Shown here: positions 22,696 to 33,260 of the stretch, one piece after another
How the letters are laid out: each line of letters begins with the position of its first letter
Position numbering within the stretch: position 1 is the stretch's first letter
NCBI GenBank assembly: GCA_032164245.1
Contig: JAVMKO010000001.1
Span: forward strand, 171,696,934-171,760,933
DNA length: 64,000 bases
Direction: 5' to 3'
Source: Sternotherus odoratus
Lineage: Eukaryota > Chordata > Testudines > Kinosternidae
Translations under genes and position numbers: made by a program
The notes under the pieces: generated by a model
Seen by the model: the letters and a program-made list of their open reading frames with translations, nothing else
What the model was told of the DNA's origin: nothing
The model's database searches: none

Positions 22696-23620
22696 TATGC
22701 AGGACTGTGACTCTCAGCAATGTGCAGGACGTAGTGGATGGCTTCACAGCAGTGGGGTTCCCAAGCTGCAGTAGGGTGATACATGACACTTATATCCCTC
22801 TTTTGGCACTAGACCACTTTGCTACAGAGTACCTCTACAGAAAGGACTACTTGTCTAGGGTTATGCAAGCAATGGTGAATCACATTGACTGGTGAAGGAA
22901 GGTGCAAGATGCTTGCATCTTTAAGAACACAGAACTGTTCAGAAAACTACAAGCAGAAACATTCTTTCCCAAGGAGAGGATTGCAGTTGGTGATTCTGGG
23001 TGATCAGGCCACCACTGACTCTCCTGGCTCATGAAGCTGTACACCAACACCACACCTGGCAACAGCGCCAAGGAAAGATTCATCTATTAACTCAGCAGGT
23101 GCAGAATGGTAGTTGAATGTGCTTTTTGGTAGATTGAAGGGTCAATGGTGATGTTTACTCACAAGATTGGATCTGGAGGAGGAGTGGGGGGGAGACCAAA
23201 GGTTATAACTGCCTCTTATGTCCTGAGTTATATCTGGGACGCAAAGGGGGGAAAGTTGCTGCTGGAGTAGAGATGGAGTGGCTGTCTCTGGAGTTTGAAC
23301 AGCCAAACAAAGGGGTTGTTAGAGCAAAGGGCGGAGCTCTAGAGCAGGTTTGAAAGTGCACTTAAACAGTGAGCCACAATACTGCAGTGTGGTATACTGT
23401 GCTCTACCTGGTTTGCTGTTTGGGGGCTTGTCAGGAATTGTATGATGCTTTTATGTACATCTGTGAATATAATGCTGTCCATGTGCCTATTTTTGTGGTG
23501 CTTGCTGTACCTGTATGATTATTACACTGTCACTGATCCTGTGAGTTATCATGCTGTACAACGACAGGGAAATGGCTGTTTTCAGTACCACCAGGCAATC
23601 TGCAGCATGTGCTGAGAACT

Positions 23621-23657
23621 AATAAAGATTTATTTTCCAAACAATAGAATTTTTATT
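23621..23657. promoter_or_regulatory. Convergent poly(A) signals of Harbinger genes
   Basis: AATAAA occurs on the plus strand at 23621-23626. On the minus strand it occurs at 23634-23629 and again at 23657-23652. The plus-strand signal follows the transposase remnant and the minus-strand signals follow the Myb-type gene remnant. The two transcripts of this element would therefore end head-on within about 35 bp. Function is inferred from position. Confidence 0.7.
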
Positions 23658-24631
23658 GACTAATGAAAACAATGCAATAACAATTATGCACGAGTTAAAA
23701 GCAAATACATCAAAAACTTCCACAACAGAAGCTTAAGAGGGGGAAAGAACGGGCATGTCCATTTCTGGCTCCCCATACAGCAACTGTGGCTCTCACTAGT
23801 CAATGTATGTGAAGCTGTGGTTGTCCTTAATGGCTTCCAGGGTGGAGTGGTAAAGGTCCCTGATGCCAAAGGGAATGTTGATTTCGGGGGGAGGGATTGT
23901 AGGGAGGCACTGTAAGGGAGTTCTCCATGACTGCAAAGGAAGGCGAACCCACAATCATTGAGCCTGTAGGTCTTCCCGAGTCTGCAGTGTGTCTGTGCCA
24001 GAAAAGCCCCATTATGCCCAGGTGCATCTCCCTCTTCCTCTCCTCCTGGGACCCCTAGGCTTTTCTCCTGTCTGCTTTCTCCTTCTTCAGACAGCCTACA
24101 GCATTCATCTTCCAGCCCCTCTGCCTACGATCAGATGCAGCACTGGCTGGCAGGATCACACTGAACATGTCATCCCGAGTGCTCTTCTTTCTCCTTGTTC
24201 TCTGGCTCAAGCATTTCACAGGTGTGGAGGGGTAAACCCTCAAGGTTGCAACAGCAGCAACTCCAGATAAAAGGCCCAGAGGTACCACTGTCAGCAGAGT
24301 CGCGATGGAAAGCAAAGTTAGGCTCTGGAACTACACTCCCTCGCTCCCCTAAAGTTGTAAACAAGACATGCGTGTTGACAGTTCCATTTTGGGGCGCTTG
24401 CGCATGGTGCCATTCACAGTGGCAGCCTTGGTGAGTGTGGCCCGCCAGAGCTGAGGGAAATGAGGGGATTGCTCGAGTGAATGACTCTAATGGAGTACAG
24501 GGCAATGGTGCTGAAAACTGTCTCTATTTTCCATACAGGGTGGTGATTTTTAGTTGATACCTCACTCCTGAGGGTGACAAAGGCACAGGGAGAACAGCTG
24601 CAGCTGGTGTCCCCAAGCTGCCCAGGCTTGT

Positions 24632-24937
24632 ATGCCACTAACCTCTTTATTGCACTGGTTCCTGTTGAAGTTTATTGCCAACTGGCATGGGGAAGTGTCC
24701 TACCACAGAGGAAGAAATAAGGCAGTCCTCCCCATGATAACTTTGGGAGAGATTGCAGAGTACCTCCATGAATATTTCATTGAGAGATCTCTGGAGGGTC
24801 CAAGGAACCGCCCTATGTGTGTCAACAAACTATTCTACCTGGTCTCCCTCTCCCCTTCTGCCCCCCACACCCCACTAACTGACAAGAAAAGCAGATCACA
24901 CTTTTGCCTTTCATTGTTGTACTGCTACCTCTTCTAG
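24632..24937 (+). pseudogene. Third ORF of the Harbinger element, unidentified
   Basis: A 101-codon plus-strand frame begins near FLLKFIANWHGEVSYHRGRN and continues with a short helical segment. It lies opposite the apparent intron of the minus-strand Myb-type gene. It is longer than the neighbouring chance frames and has a protein-like composition, and I recall similar text from reptile Harbinger copies. I cannot name a domain. It could instead be part of the transposase transcript unit or a chance frame. Confidence 0.35.
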
Positions 24938-25007
24938 GATGAGTAAATGTAATTAAAAGTCAATAGCTGTGTGCAGCACTGGAATGGGAAATACACTTAC
25001 ATACTTA

Positions 25008-25246
25008 GGCCTGGTCTACACTGGGCAGGGTTGACCTAAGATACCCAACTTCAGCTACATGAATAGCATAGCTGAAGTCAGCGTATCTTAGGTCGACTTA
25101 CCTGGCCATCCTCAAAGCGGTGAGTCGACTGCTGCAGCTCCCCCGTCGATTCCGCTTCTCGCAGGGGTGGAGTTCCGGAGTCAACGGGGAGTGTGTTTGG
25201 GGATCGATCACTGCCCACCGATCCAGTGGGTAGTATAGACATACCC
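25008..25246. mobile_element. 239-bp Harbinger-type MITE
   Basis: It begins ggcctggtctacactgggc and its right end, reverse-complemented, begins gggtatgtctatactacc. The target duplication is TTA at 25005-25007 and 25247-25249, the 3-bp TWA preferred by PIF/Harbinger. A foldback (acctaagata ... tatcttaggt, with cttcagctac and gtagctgaag arms) fills the left half. It is inserted inside Harbinger copy 2, precisely in the minus-strand splice donor. The same family is split by an LTR at 6614-7983. Confidence 0.9.
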
Positions 25247-26010
25247 TTACCCAAGATTCCTTCCCCTCATCCATGCTTGACGGCTGGGACTGAGTGGACT
25301 GTGGTGGAGTTTCCAACAGTCTCTGGCTCACAGCATAGCTGGACTCCCCAGTCACATGTCCCCCTATACTTGTCCTTTCTGTTCAGGGCAGTGGTCTGTG
25401 TCCCAGGCTCCTGGGCGCTAACCCCGGTGGTGTGTGGAGGGCTGGTGAGGGTCTCTGCCAACTATGGCTTTCAGCTCTGTAAAAGCGGCAGGTCTGCAGC
25501 TAAGCACCAGCTTAATTGTTCGCTTTCTGGTGCACCTGCCACAGTTCCTTCGCTTTTGCACAGCCCTGCTACTGATTCCTGTCATCCCCCTCCTCTGACA
25601 TCCCCCATGCAATCTGCTCATAGATGTCCACATGTCTACCACTGATCATTAACGGTGCCTGCACAGCCTCTTCTCCCCACGGCCCAAGGAGATCCAATAT
25701 CTGCTGTCTATTCTAGGCTGGAGCACATCTACAGCCTGTAGCCAGCATCGTCAGCCAGGCAGCTGCACATAACAGTGGAGAGCTACTAGGTGGCCTCACC
25801 AAGATGGACAATTAGAAAAAGGCATTTCAGAAATTTGTGGGGCTTTAAAGGAGAGGATAGGAGCTTCCGGTCTCTGTGACCCCTAGGCAGTAGAGTTGAC
25901 AACTGTGAGCAGAATGGTCAGTGTCAAGTATTGTGGGACAGCTTCTGGAGGACTGTTACGGTCGACCTAGATAATGCAGTGTCTACACTTGCACTGCATC
26001 AATCTCAGTA

Positions 26011-26714
26011 CAGTAGAACCTCTGAGTTCCAGATATCTCGGGAATGGAGATTGTCCATATCTCTAAAGAAGAGGTTACAGACTTCAGCCAGTCAGGGGGT
26101 TGAGGCTACTACTGCGGAGGCGGGGGCAGGGCTCTGAATGGGGGCAGAGTTGGGGCTTCTGACTCTTGGGGCTCCAGTCAAGGGACTGTTTCTGACCTGT
26201 GGGATCACTGGGGCTCAGCACTTGAGCCCTGGGGGGAGTGCTGGGTTTTGTGGGAGTGGGGCACCGGGACTCAGAGCTACCCATGGCTCTGCTCCCAGCT
26301 TCAATTTGGGGAGGTGCAAGGTTTGGGGCTTTAGCTACAGGGGAGCATTGAGGCTGAACCCAGCACTCCCCTCGTAGCTACAGTCTGGAGCCCCAGTCCC
26401 CTCCATGAGGCTGAAACTGGGAGCGGAGCTGCGGAGCTGAAGCCCCAAGCCCCAGCACTCCCCCGAGGTCTAAAGCCCTGAGTCCTGGTGCTTCTGCAGG
26501 GCAGGGGCCCTGACCATTTTCCCCCTTTACCCCACCCCTCACCCCCAGCGGTCACAGCCCCAACTCCCCTGTGCTGAAGCCACAAGGCAATACAGTATTT
26601 GCTTTTTTTGTTTTTTGCTGCTGCCTGATTATTGACTTCTGGTTCCACAGGGTGTCTATTGACCGGTAAGTCCGTGTGTTCATATCTGGTGTTCAGATCT
26701 TTGAGGTTTTACTG
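26011..26714. mobile_element. 704-bp Tigger-like element
   Basis: The terminal repeats are cagtagaacctctgagttcc and, reversed from the right end, cagtaaaacctcaaagatct. They are flanked by TA at 26009-26010 and 26715-26716. Ends of the form cagtaraacctc with TA duplication mark pogo/Tigger elements (Tc1-mariner superfamily). The interior is GC-rich with ggggctcagc/gctgaagcc-type repetition and no transposase. It separates the last part of Harbinger copy 2 from its right terminus. Confidence 0.9.
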
Positions 26715-26879
26715 TACATCAACCATAGCTCAACGTTGCTCAGGGAGGGCGTGTTACTGTGTCGCCATAACAGGGGGCTTAAGTTGGTGGGAGGCCAATT
26801 CAGTGGTAGACATATGCACAACTAGGTAGATGCAAGGTGACTTATGTCTTTATAACTTTGTAGTGTAGACCAGGCCAAA

Positions 26880-27560
26880 TACAGTTAGTCCTGTAGCTGA
26901 AGCAGTAGCAGGCTGTGCTGTAGTGCTAACAGTTCAGGGCTCAAATTTTGCTGTGATGACTCATGATGTGGGGGGGAGGGTTGTCACGTTTGCTCATACC
27001 TGAATGGGGGGTTTTTTAAACCTTTTTTCTTTATAAAAACAAAGACAGCTCTGTTTAGATTGCAAAATCAAGCACTGGCATGTTAGGAAAAGATAGAGTT
27101 ACGGTTTCCTGTGCAACCTTAATTCTGTCCCCCTTGTGCATATGAAGTATGATTGTGAAAATGAAAATTAATTTTAAAATAGGACCTTCAAGACATTTTC
27201 AGCATCTTAGCTTTTTAGACCCGTTTGGCTCACAAATGGATTTTTGTTGTCCTTCAAACTTTCCATAGTTTACATGCACTGCCAATGAATTTGAGCCAAT
27301 ATTTGAAGAAATTCAATTATAACTAAGCAGAGTTATTAACAATCCTTTTTCCTAGCTTTCCCATTGCAGGTACAGTTTTCCATTACTCAGAATGGCCACA
27401 ATTTTCCATAACTTGCAATGGAACTGAAGCTGCCCAATAGGATTAAAACTGCTCATGCCCCCCACAAAGATCTCCACTACTTAACAAGTTGGGGATAACC
27501 ATGGTGATGCACCAAAGAGACTGATGTCAGTGTGACTTTCCTTCTGGCATTATCTGGACC
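26880..27560. other. Stretch without recognised genes
   Basis: AT-rich, unassigned sequence between the Harbinger right end and an LTR-like element. Confidence 0.5.
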
Positions 27561-27562
27561 AG

Positions 27563-28621
27563 TGATCTGCTAGGTGGCTCCAATCCTTGATTCCAGGAGC
27601 CAGCCTTACCCTGCTCTGCTGTGACAACCCCCACTCCTGGGCTGTTCACGCACAGCCTCTGGCCTGTAAGCTGCTCCCAGCTACTTGCAAGCAAATGACA
27701 CTAGCCAATATCTCTGGTCCTAGACACAACCCTAGGAACCACCATCTTGCTGTGTCCAGTTATGCCCACTGGCCGCTGAAAGCTTATATAAGTTCGTCAA
27801 TTTAACAAAGAAATGGATATGTACCAGGCTTGTTATCCCAAGGGGTATCTTCGACACACTTCAAGCCAAGCACAGTGCTTCAGGTAGAATAAACAAACAG
27901 ATTAACTATAAAGATAAATTTTAAGTGATTATAAGTCAAAGCATAACAAGTCAGATTTGGTCAAATGAAATAAAAGCAAAACGCATTCTACGCTGCCCTT
28001 AACACTTTCAGTGCCCTTACAAACGTAGATGCTTCTCACCACAGGCTGGCTGGTTGCCCTTCAGCCAGGCTCTCCCCTTTGCTCAGCACTTCAGTCACTT
28101 GCTGGTGATGTCTGTAGATGTAGGTGGAAGAATGAGAGAGAGCATGACAAATTTCTCTCCCTTTTATCATGTTCTTTCTTCCCTCTTGACTTTGCCCCTC
28201 CCCCCTTCGGAGTCAGATGATCATACCTCATCATAGTCGCAAAGGACTATGGCCAAAGGAAGCGGGGTGACTCACTTGAGAGTCTAACAGATGCTTTGTT
28301 ACTGCCTGGGCCAGTGTCCTTTGTTCCTGTGAGGCTGGGCTGGGTTTGTCCCATACCTGCCCTGATGAGGTGTGAACTATCTCTCTGCTCTCGGAGCGTT
28401 TTTGCCTGGGCTTATTTAAAACCATGAGGATACATTTTTCAGCCTCATAACTGCATACATGAAATTATAACCTATAACATTATCGTAACAACAATGCTCG
28501 GCGCATCATGAGCTTTCCGAAGACATACAACATGACAAACTTTGCATTGGATGCCACACAATAATTTTACAAGGATGAACATGGGGGTGTATGGTGTTTC
28601 CCCAAGGTACAGGGCATCACA
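27563..28621 (-). mobile_element. LTR-like element (antisense)
   Basis: Read on the minus strand it begins TGTGATGCCCTGTACC at 28621. The region contains a TATA-like gataaaaggg (about 28161-28170) and ends somewhere near 27563. Its start TGTGATG matches that of the LTR at 12307-13572. No internal retroviral genes or target duplication are visible. The left boundary is approximate. Confidence 0.5.
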
Positions 28622-28629
28622 CAAGGCTC

Positions 28630-31600
28630 CTCTCAGGCAGATAGCACTGACTTTGAGTGCACCAGAAACTATCATATCTCTCAACCTTCAAACAGTGTGT
28701 GTAACAGAAGCAACTGAAATGTGTGACCCATGACTAAAGAAAGACTAAGCCATCTGTGCTTTGTTGAGCATCATGCCATAATTGACAGATTAGAATGTTT
28801 CATCACAATAAACCCCTTTTAAAAGGATATTTTCTTACTGTACGACTAAACAAATTATTTTGTATTGTATGGGGGTTTCTTTTTTTTTAGAAAATATGAA
28901 AAATAGAAACTCTGCCCTGTGCCCCTCCAGCCTCCCTCCCCCTGCATACCCACACAACTGTGAAAAGGGTCTCCTCCAGCCAGAATACTGCTCCAGTTAC
29001 TGGAATAACTCTTATCCTTTATTTGGACTGGAAGGAGGCAGGACACATTTGGCTAGCGGTAACAGGTGTTTGCTAGACAGCAGCAAAATTCTGGGAATCA
29101 GAACTTCCGAGTTACAAATGCTCTGGGAAAGGAGTGGGATCTAATGTTTAGTACAGGGGGACAAGGAGATGGGACGCCGAGTTATATTTCTGGCTTTGGG
29201 AGGCAGTAGGAATTCACTGATGTTCAAACAGAGAGCTTCCTTTTTTCATTTTTTTCCCTTTTCCACCAACTGAGTTTATCCCTCCAAAGCTGTCTTCACT
29301 TTTAAAATCACCTTATTACTGATGAGACAGCTAAAATAGCTTCTTTCAGGAGGTGTTTCCAGTCAATGACTGATTTGCATTAAGATATGACAGGCAAGTG
29401 TGAAGAGGCAAGAATGATTGTTTAATATTAGAAAAATTCCACATTCATTTCAGAAATGATTAGTAAGTGGAGTGTGTGCTCATACATACATTATTTCTAA
29501 AAATGGGAAGAGAGATTAAAATGCGAAACATTTTCATACCGCAGGAGTAGGTGAGCTCCAGCCCAGAAGCTGCATGTGGCTCAGACATGAAAATGGTGGG
29601 GCCTTGTCCACTCTCTAGTGAGAAAGACAGACAAGTAGGAAAGGTGCGTTCCTTGGCTCATGGCACTTCTAAGCAGCCAGCCCAAGCCTGTCTTACTCTG
29701 GCTGCAGCACTAGTGAGTCCTTTTGAAGAAAGTGAGAGGGGAGAGCATGGCAAGAATAGAGCCAGTGATAGGAACCCCTTAGGTGCCCCTCACCTCCATT
29801 CCAGAAAGGGCCTCATGCCTCTCAGGAAGAGGGAAGTTGAGGAATTGGCTGTTATAGAACCTGCAAAAATACAGTCGTTTGGGTAGTAAGATGAAAACTA
29901 TGGGGTCAAATTCAGCCTTGGTGTAAGCAGGTACAATTCCTTTGACTTCAATAGAGTTGCACGCACACATGCTGTTGCCCAATAACTTTAAGGAAATTCC
30001 CCCTTCAGGTATTTTCCAAAGAGGGGGCAAGCTTTTCACTCTGAGCAAACAGACTAACATTGTACAGGGCTTGGGCATGGTACATGTCTCCTTGGACACT
30101 CCTGGGGCACGTGTTTAGGAAATAAATAATATAATAAAGTTCCAAAATAAATAGATTCAAGAGCACAAGGCAGCCAGTCGTCATTGTTGCCATTAGCAAC
30201 CTAGAGGCAACTGCACATAACACACCACAACTGTCAGAGGGATGTGCCAAAGGCCCAGATGCCAGATCCTGAAATGAGTTCCACAGCTTGGCAATGGAGA
30301 GAGATTAGCAATGATTCAGTGGGCTGGGGCCTGGCATCAATAAAAGGCCAGTTTTTTAACAATATCCTGTCTCGTTTATTTTAATAGGACAACAAAGGAC
30401 AGACTGATCTCTCCTCTCACTAGGAGGAGAAATGCTGATCTGCGAAGCAAGGGAAACTAAGGCCCCAGCCTATCCTGCAGTCTAGCCTGCAATAGACTCC
30501 TGCACCCATGTGAAGCCTCACTGAAGTCAGTGTGTCTCTGGGCTGACTCTGGGGCTGTCCATGGAGGGCTCTTAGCAGGATCAGGGTCTATGAAGGAAGG
30601 AAGAGAAAACAGTCAAGTGACAACAAACATGGGTATTTTTAATTATAGGACGATTAAAACATATTTTCAGGAGTTTTACATTATGCATGTGATCTCTAGG
30701 TGCCAATAAGTGACATAGAACTCCTATGTTACAGACATTCATCTACACAATGCCTTGACCTATGTTTCTAGCCCCAGTTTTATTTCCAAGCAGACATTAA
30801 CAAGAAATTCTAAAAGAACATACTATTAAATCACCAAAAACTTCCACATTTTTACACCAGTTAAACTTTCCTGGCACATTTGCCCTCAGGTAGGAAACCG
30901 TCCCTTATTAATCGCTTAGCTCAATGCATCAGAATGTGTTTGTTTGGGAGCATTTAATATGAAGTATATATTTTAATTTGTCAGTCTAGGTTGATAGGGA
31001 GCAGAGGTCAGGTCAGCTATGATCTTAAAATGTTACGGCTTTTATCTATAAAGAAGCTAAGTTCATCGCTAATAAATAAAGAGATGCTCTTGCATGAAGA
31101 TCTCTTTCAAACACTACCACTTGTGTTATGACATTTTAATTAGCCTTGCATCATTGCCTAGGAAATATCCTGTCTGCCTTCATTAGTGGTCCCAGGCGTG
31201 TTTGACACTCTTCTGCTTTAAAGCATACTAGAAAGACAGCTAGCCTTTATTGAGCTTGACTTTCTTGTTGTGCACTAGAACGCCACTACTTGACATATTT
31301 GCTCCACACCTTGCCTAACTTCCCTCAAACCTAATATGAAGCTTGTTCCTGGCTTCAGTTTGAGGAGCAGCAGATTGTTGTGTAAGCAACCATCTGCATG
31401 TACCGGATGTCGTCTTAGTGAATTTTGTGCTTCTAAAAGGTGCCAGTGGAAATGTTGATGTTATCACCTCTAGGACTCAGAGCTGTGGCCCTAGGTATGC
31501 ACCTGTTGTGTGTGTGCCTTAATCCAGCTATGTCATGGGTGTATGTATCTGAGACCCCCTGATGAGGAATGAAGCCCGAAGAGGCCCACCAGAGCTCAGT

Positions 31601-31820
31601 CTCAGGTGGGCAGAGTTTAGAAGAGTACCACTACTTTTATTTTTCCCAATTTGAGGCCTGATCTTTTCTCCTAAATTTGGCTGAGCTGCAGCTACACAGT
31701 CCCAGTTAGTGAACTCATTAAACAAGGAAAGATCAAAATGGTTCTCTTCCTGTTTTCTTTCCAGTTCAAAAGATAAAACACTGCAGCTATTTAATTAAAT
31801 ACCTCTGATACCCTATTTAG
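28630..31820. other. Stretch without recognised genes
   Basis: No gene recognised. Traces of the ancient dispersed repeat occur at about 29900-29960 (gggtcaaattcagcct, tttgacttcaatagagttgc) and 30465-30600 (ctgaagtcagtgtgtc). The remainder is AT-rich and apparently single-copy. Confidence 0.45.
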
Positions 31821-31825
31821 CAGCG

Positions 31826-31925
31826 TAGCATCTGAGCACCTCGCAGTCCATAATGTATTTATCCTCACAACGCCCCGGAGAGCTAAAGAAGTGCTGTTAC
31901 CCCATTTTACAGATGGAGAAACTAG
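31826..31925 (-). repeat. MIR SINE fragment
   Basis: The phrases gagcacctcgcag, tatcctcacaacgcc and ccattttacagatggagaaa are the reverse complement of the 3-prime half of MIR (a tRNA-derived CORE-SINE). Only the tail half is present. It is directly abutted by the foldback element at 31926. Confidence 0.75.
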
Positions 31926-32117
31926 GGACCAGATTTCCAAAGGTATTTAGACACCTAAAGATGCAGACAGGCACCCAGGGGAACTTTTCGAAAGTGCGTA
32001 AACACACTAGACATCTAACTCCTATTGCAATCAGTGCTGCTTAGGCACTTCTGTAAATCTCAGTTGGTGCCTGTCTGCATCTTTAGGCACCTAAATACCT
32101 GTGAAAATCTGTCCCTA
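31926..32117. repeat. Foldback (inverted-repeat) element
   Basis: The left arm (about 31929-31976) reads agatttccaaaggtattta then acacctaaagatgcagacag; the right arm (about 32062-32113) is its diverged reverse complement, ending aaaatctgtcccta. The arms are about 50 bp with few mismatches around a roughly 85-bp loop. Related phrases occur at 4840-5325, 9061-10250 and 57255-57300. It has no coding capacity and no clear target duplication. Confidence 0.75.
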
Positions 32118-32875
32118 TGGCCATGTCTCCACTACAAACATTGGTCTACGCAAGCTATGTCAGCGTACAGTTGCTGCAGTTAGTATATTGCTTGTGCACA
32201 TGGATACTAGGCTGCTTCCTTCACATGTTTACCAGGCATGCTTGTGTCCATGCAAAGTGCAGTGTACCCTCGGTAAATATCCCAGTGTGCCACGTACCAC
32301 CATCCAGAGCACGTCCGGGAAGTTTTGGCAACGTGTTGTGGGGTAGATATGAGCTATACAGGGACCTCTGGGAGCTAGGAGTCAAGTTCCCATCATGCAG
32401 ATTCCTCCATCCCCTAATGCCATCCCTATTTCACAAGTTTCATTTTTTAAAGATCCTACAAACTCATGTAACACTCAGTGTCGACCATCCCTGACAGACG
32501 CATGGAGCCTTCACAGCTTTGTCCTCATCTCACAACTGTTGCAATTTCTGATTGTCCAGTATTATCAGAGCTTTGAGAAGAATGGCAGCCATGGAGGACA
32601 TAGCAGTTTCTTGGAGGACCAGTTGCTGAGGAACAGAGCAAAAAACAATTCAAGCGTGGTGGTGGTCACAGAGCAGCTGCAGATGGTGGAGTGCTGCGTC
32701 TGGGTCTGAGAAATGAGCACTGACTGGGGGGGATTGCATTGTAATGCAGATTTGGGACAAGGAGCAGATGCAAAAAGCCATGTTCCTGGATCTGTGGGCT
32801 GAGCTCAGTCCAGCGCACCAGTGCAGGGACACCAGAATGAGAACTGCATTGACAGCTGAGAAAGAAGAGGCCAGG
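32115..32875 (+). mobile_element. Harbinger copy 3, 3-prime truncated
   Basis: It starts with the Harbinger terminus ggccatgtctccactacaaa and follows copy 2 through the same landmarks (gttgctgcagttagtatatt, tttcttggaggacc, gagcagctgcagatg, tgcagggacaccagaatgag). It stops inside the transposase helical region near 32875, after which the text is unrelated. The coding words LDLWAELSP and RTALTAEK are recognisable. A large 3-prime deletion, or a break point, removed the DDE domain and the second gene. Confidence 0.75.
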
Positions 32876-33260
32876 AGCTCAATTCTTGTAAAAATGATGA
32901 GACAGCTAGAGAGTCTTAATAAAGATAAATTCCCAGACAAAACTAAACTGAATTTAAGGATTGAGAGCCAATTTCAGTTAATTAAAGGTTACATTATGTG
33001 ACATTATAGTTATTTACTAATTTAAAATTAAGAAATACATGTAAACAAAATCTAAACATTTACATAAGAACGTAAGAACGGCCATACTGGGTCAGACCAA
33101 AGGTCCATCTAGCCCAGCATCCTGTCTACCGACAGTGGCCAATGCCAGGTGCCCCGGAGTGAGTGAACCTAACAGGTATGATCGAGCGATCTCTCTCCTG
33201 CCATCCATCACCCCCCTCTGACAGACAGAGGCTAGGGACACCATTCATTACCCATCCCGG

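Larger units (their letters stand above)
20940..22895 (+). pseudogene. Harbinger transposase remnant, interrupted three times
   Basis: Coding pieces are recognisable in order: an N-terminal part at about 20956-21030 (words DDFLEDKLLRDIA), broken by a hAT element; a helical region at 21890-22055 with ETKMRAALAKEKR; then, after an LTR and a TA-MITE, GFTAVGFPSC followed by a motif aligned to the DGTH active site. At that site the catalytic Asp position is His. An in-frame TAG stop at 21984-21986 replaces a conserved Trp codon. The protein would be the DDE nuclease of the element. It is clearly dead. Confidence 0.75.
23685..25745 (-). pseudogene. Harbinger Myb/SANT-type gene remnant
   Basis: In Harbinger elements the second gene encodes a Myb/SANT-like (trihelix-type) DNA-binding protein that helps the transposase reach the ends. 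Here the first exon remnant (about 25251-25745, minus) shows a tail resembling KELKAIVGRDPHQP in a decayed frame. A later part (23685-24287, minus) contains RTRRKKSTRDDMF and MGLFWHRHTADSGRPTG. Between them lies an apparent intron: the pre-insertion donor is cttgg|gtaagt (25251/25250) and a candidate acceptor is ctgacag|tgg (24288/24287). Frameshifts and stops abound. A Harbinger MITE at 25008-25246 sits in the donor. Confidence 0.6.
20465..26873 (+). mobile_element. Large Harbinger transposon, copy 2, with nested insertions
   Basis: The right terminus is clear: on the minus strand it begins ggcctggtctacactacaaa at 26873. The left terminus is decayed, but the first recognisable subterminal sequence (caacatatgttacatcggca, about 20494) matches the 5-prime part of copy 3 at 32115. 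Inside are a transposase remnant (+), convergent poly(A) signals, a Myb/SANT-type gene remnant (-) and an extra ORF (+). Two genes, a DDE nuclease and a Myb-like DNA-binding partner, are the normal content of autonomous Harbinger elements. Five later insertions are nested inside: hAT (21035-21633), LTR (22055-22511), TA-MITE (22559-22695), Harbinger MITE (25008-25246) and Tigger-like (26011-26714). Confidence 0.8.
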
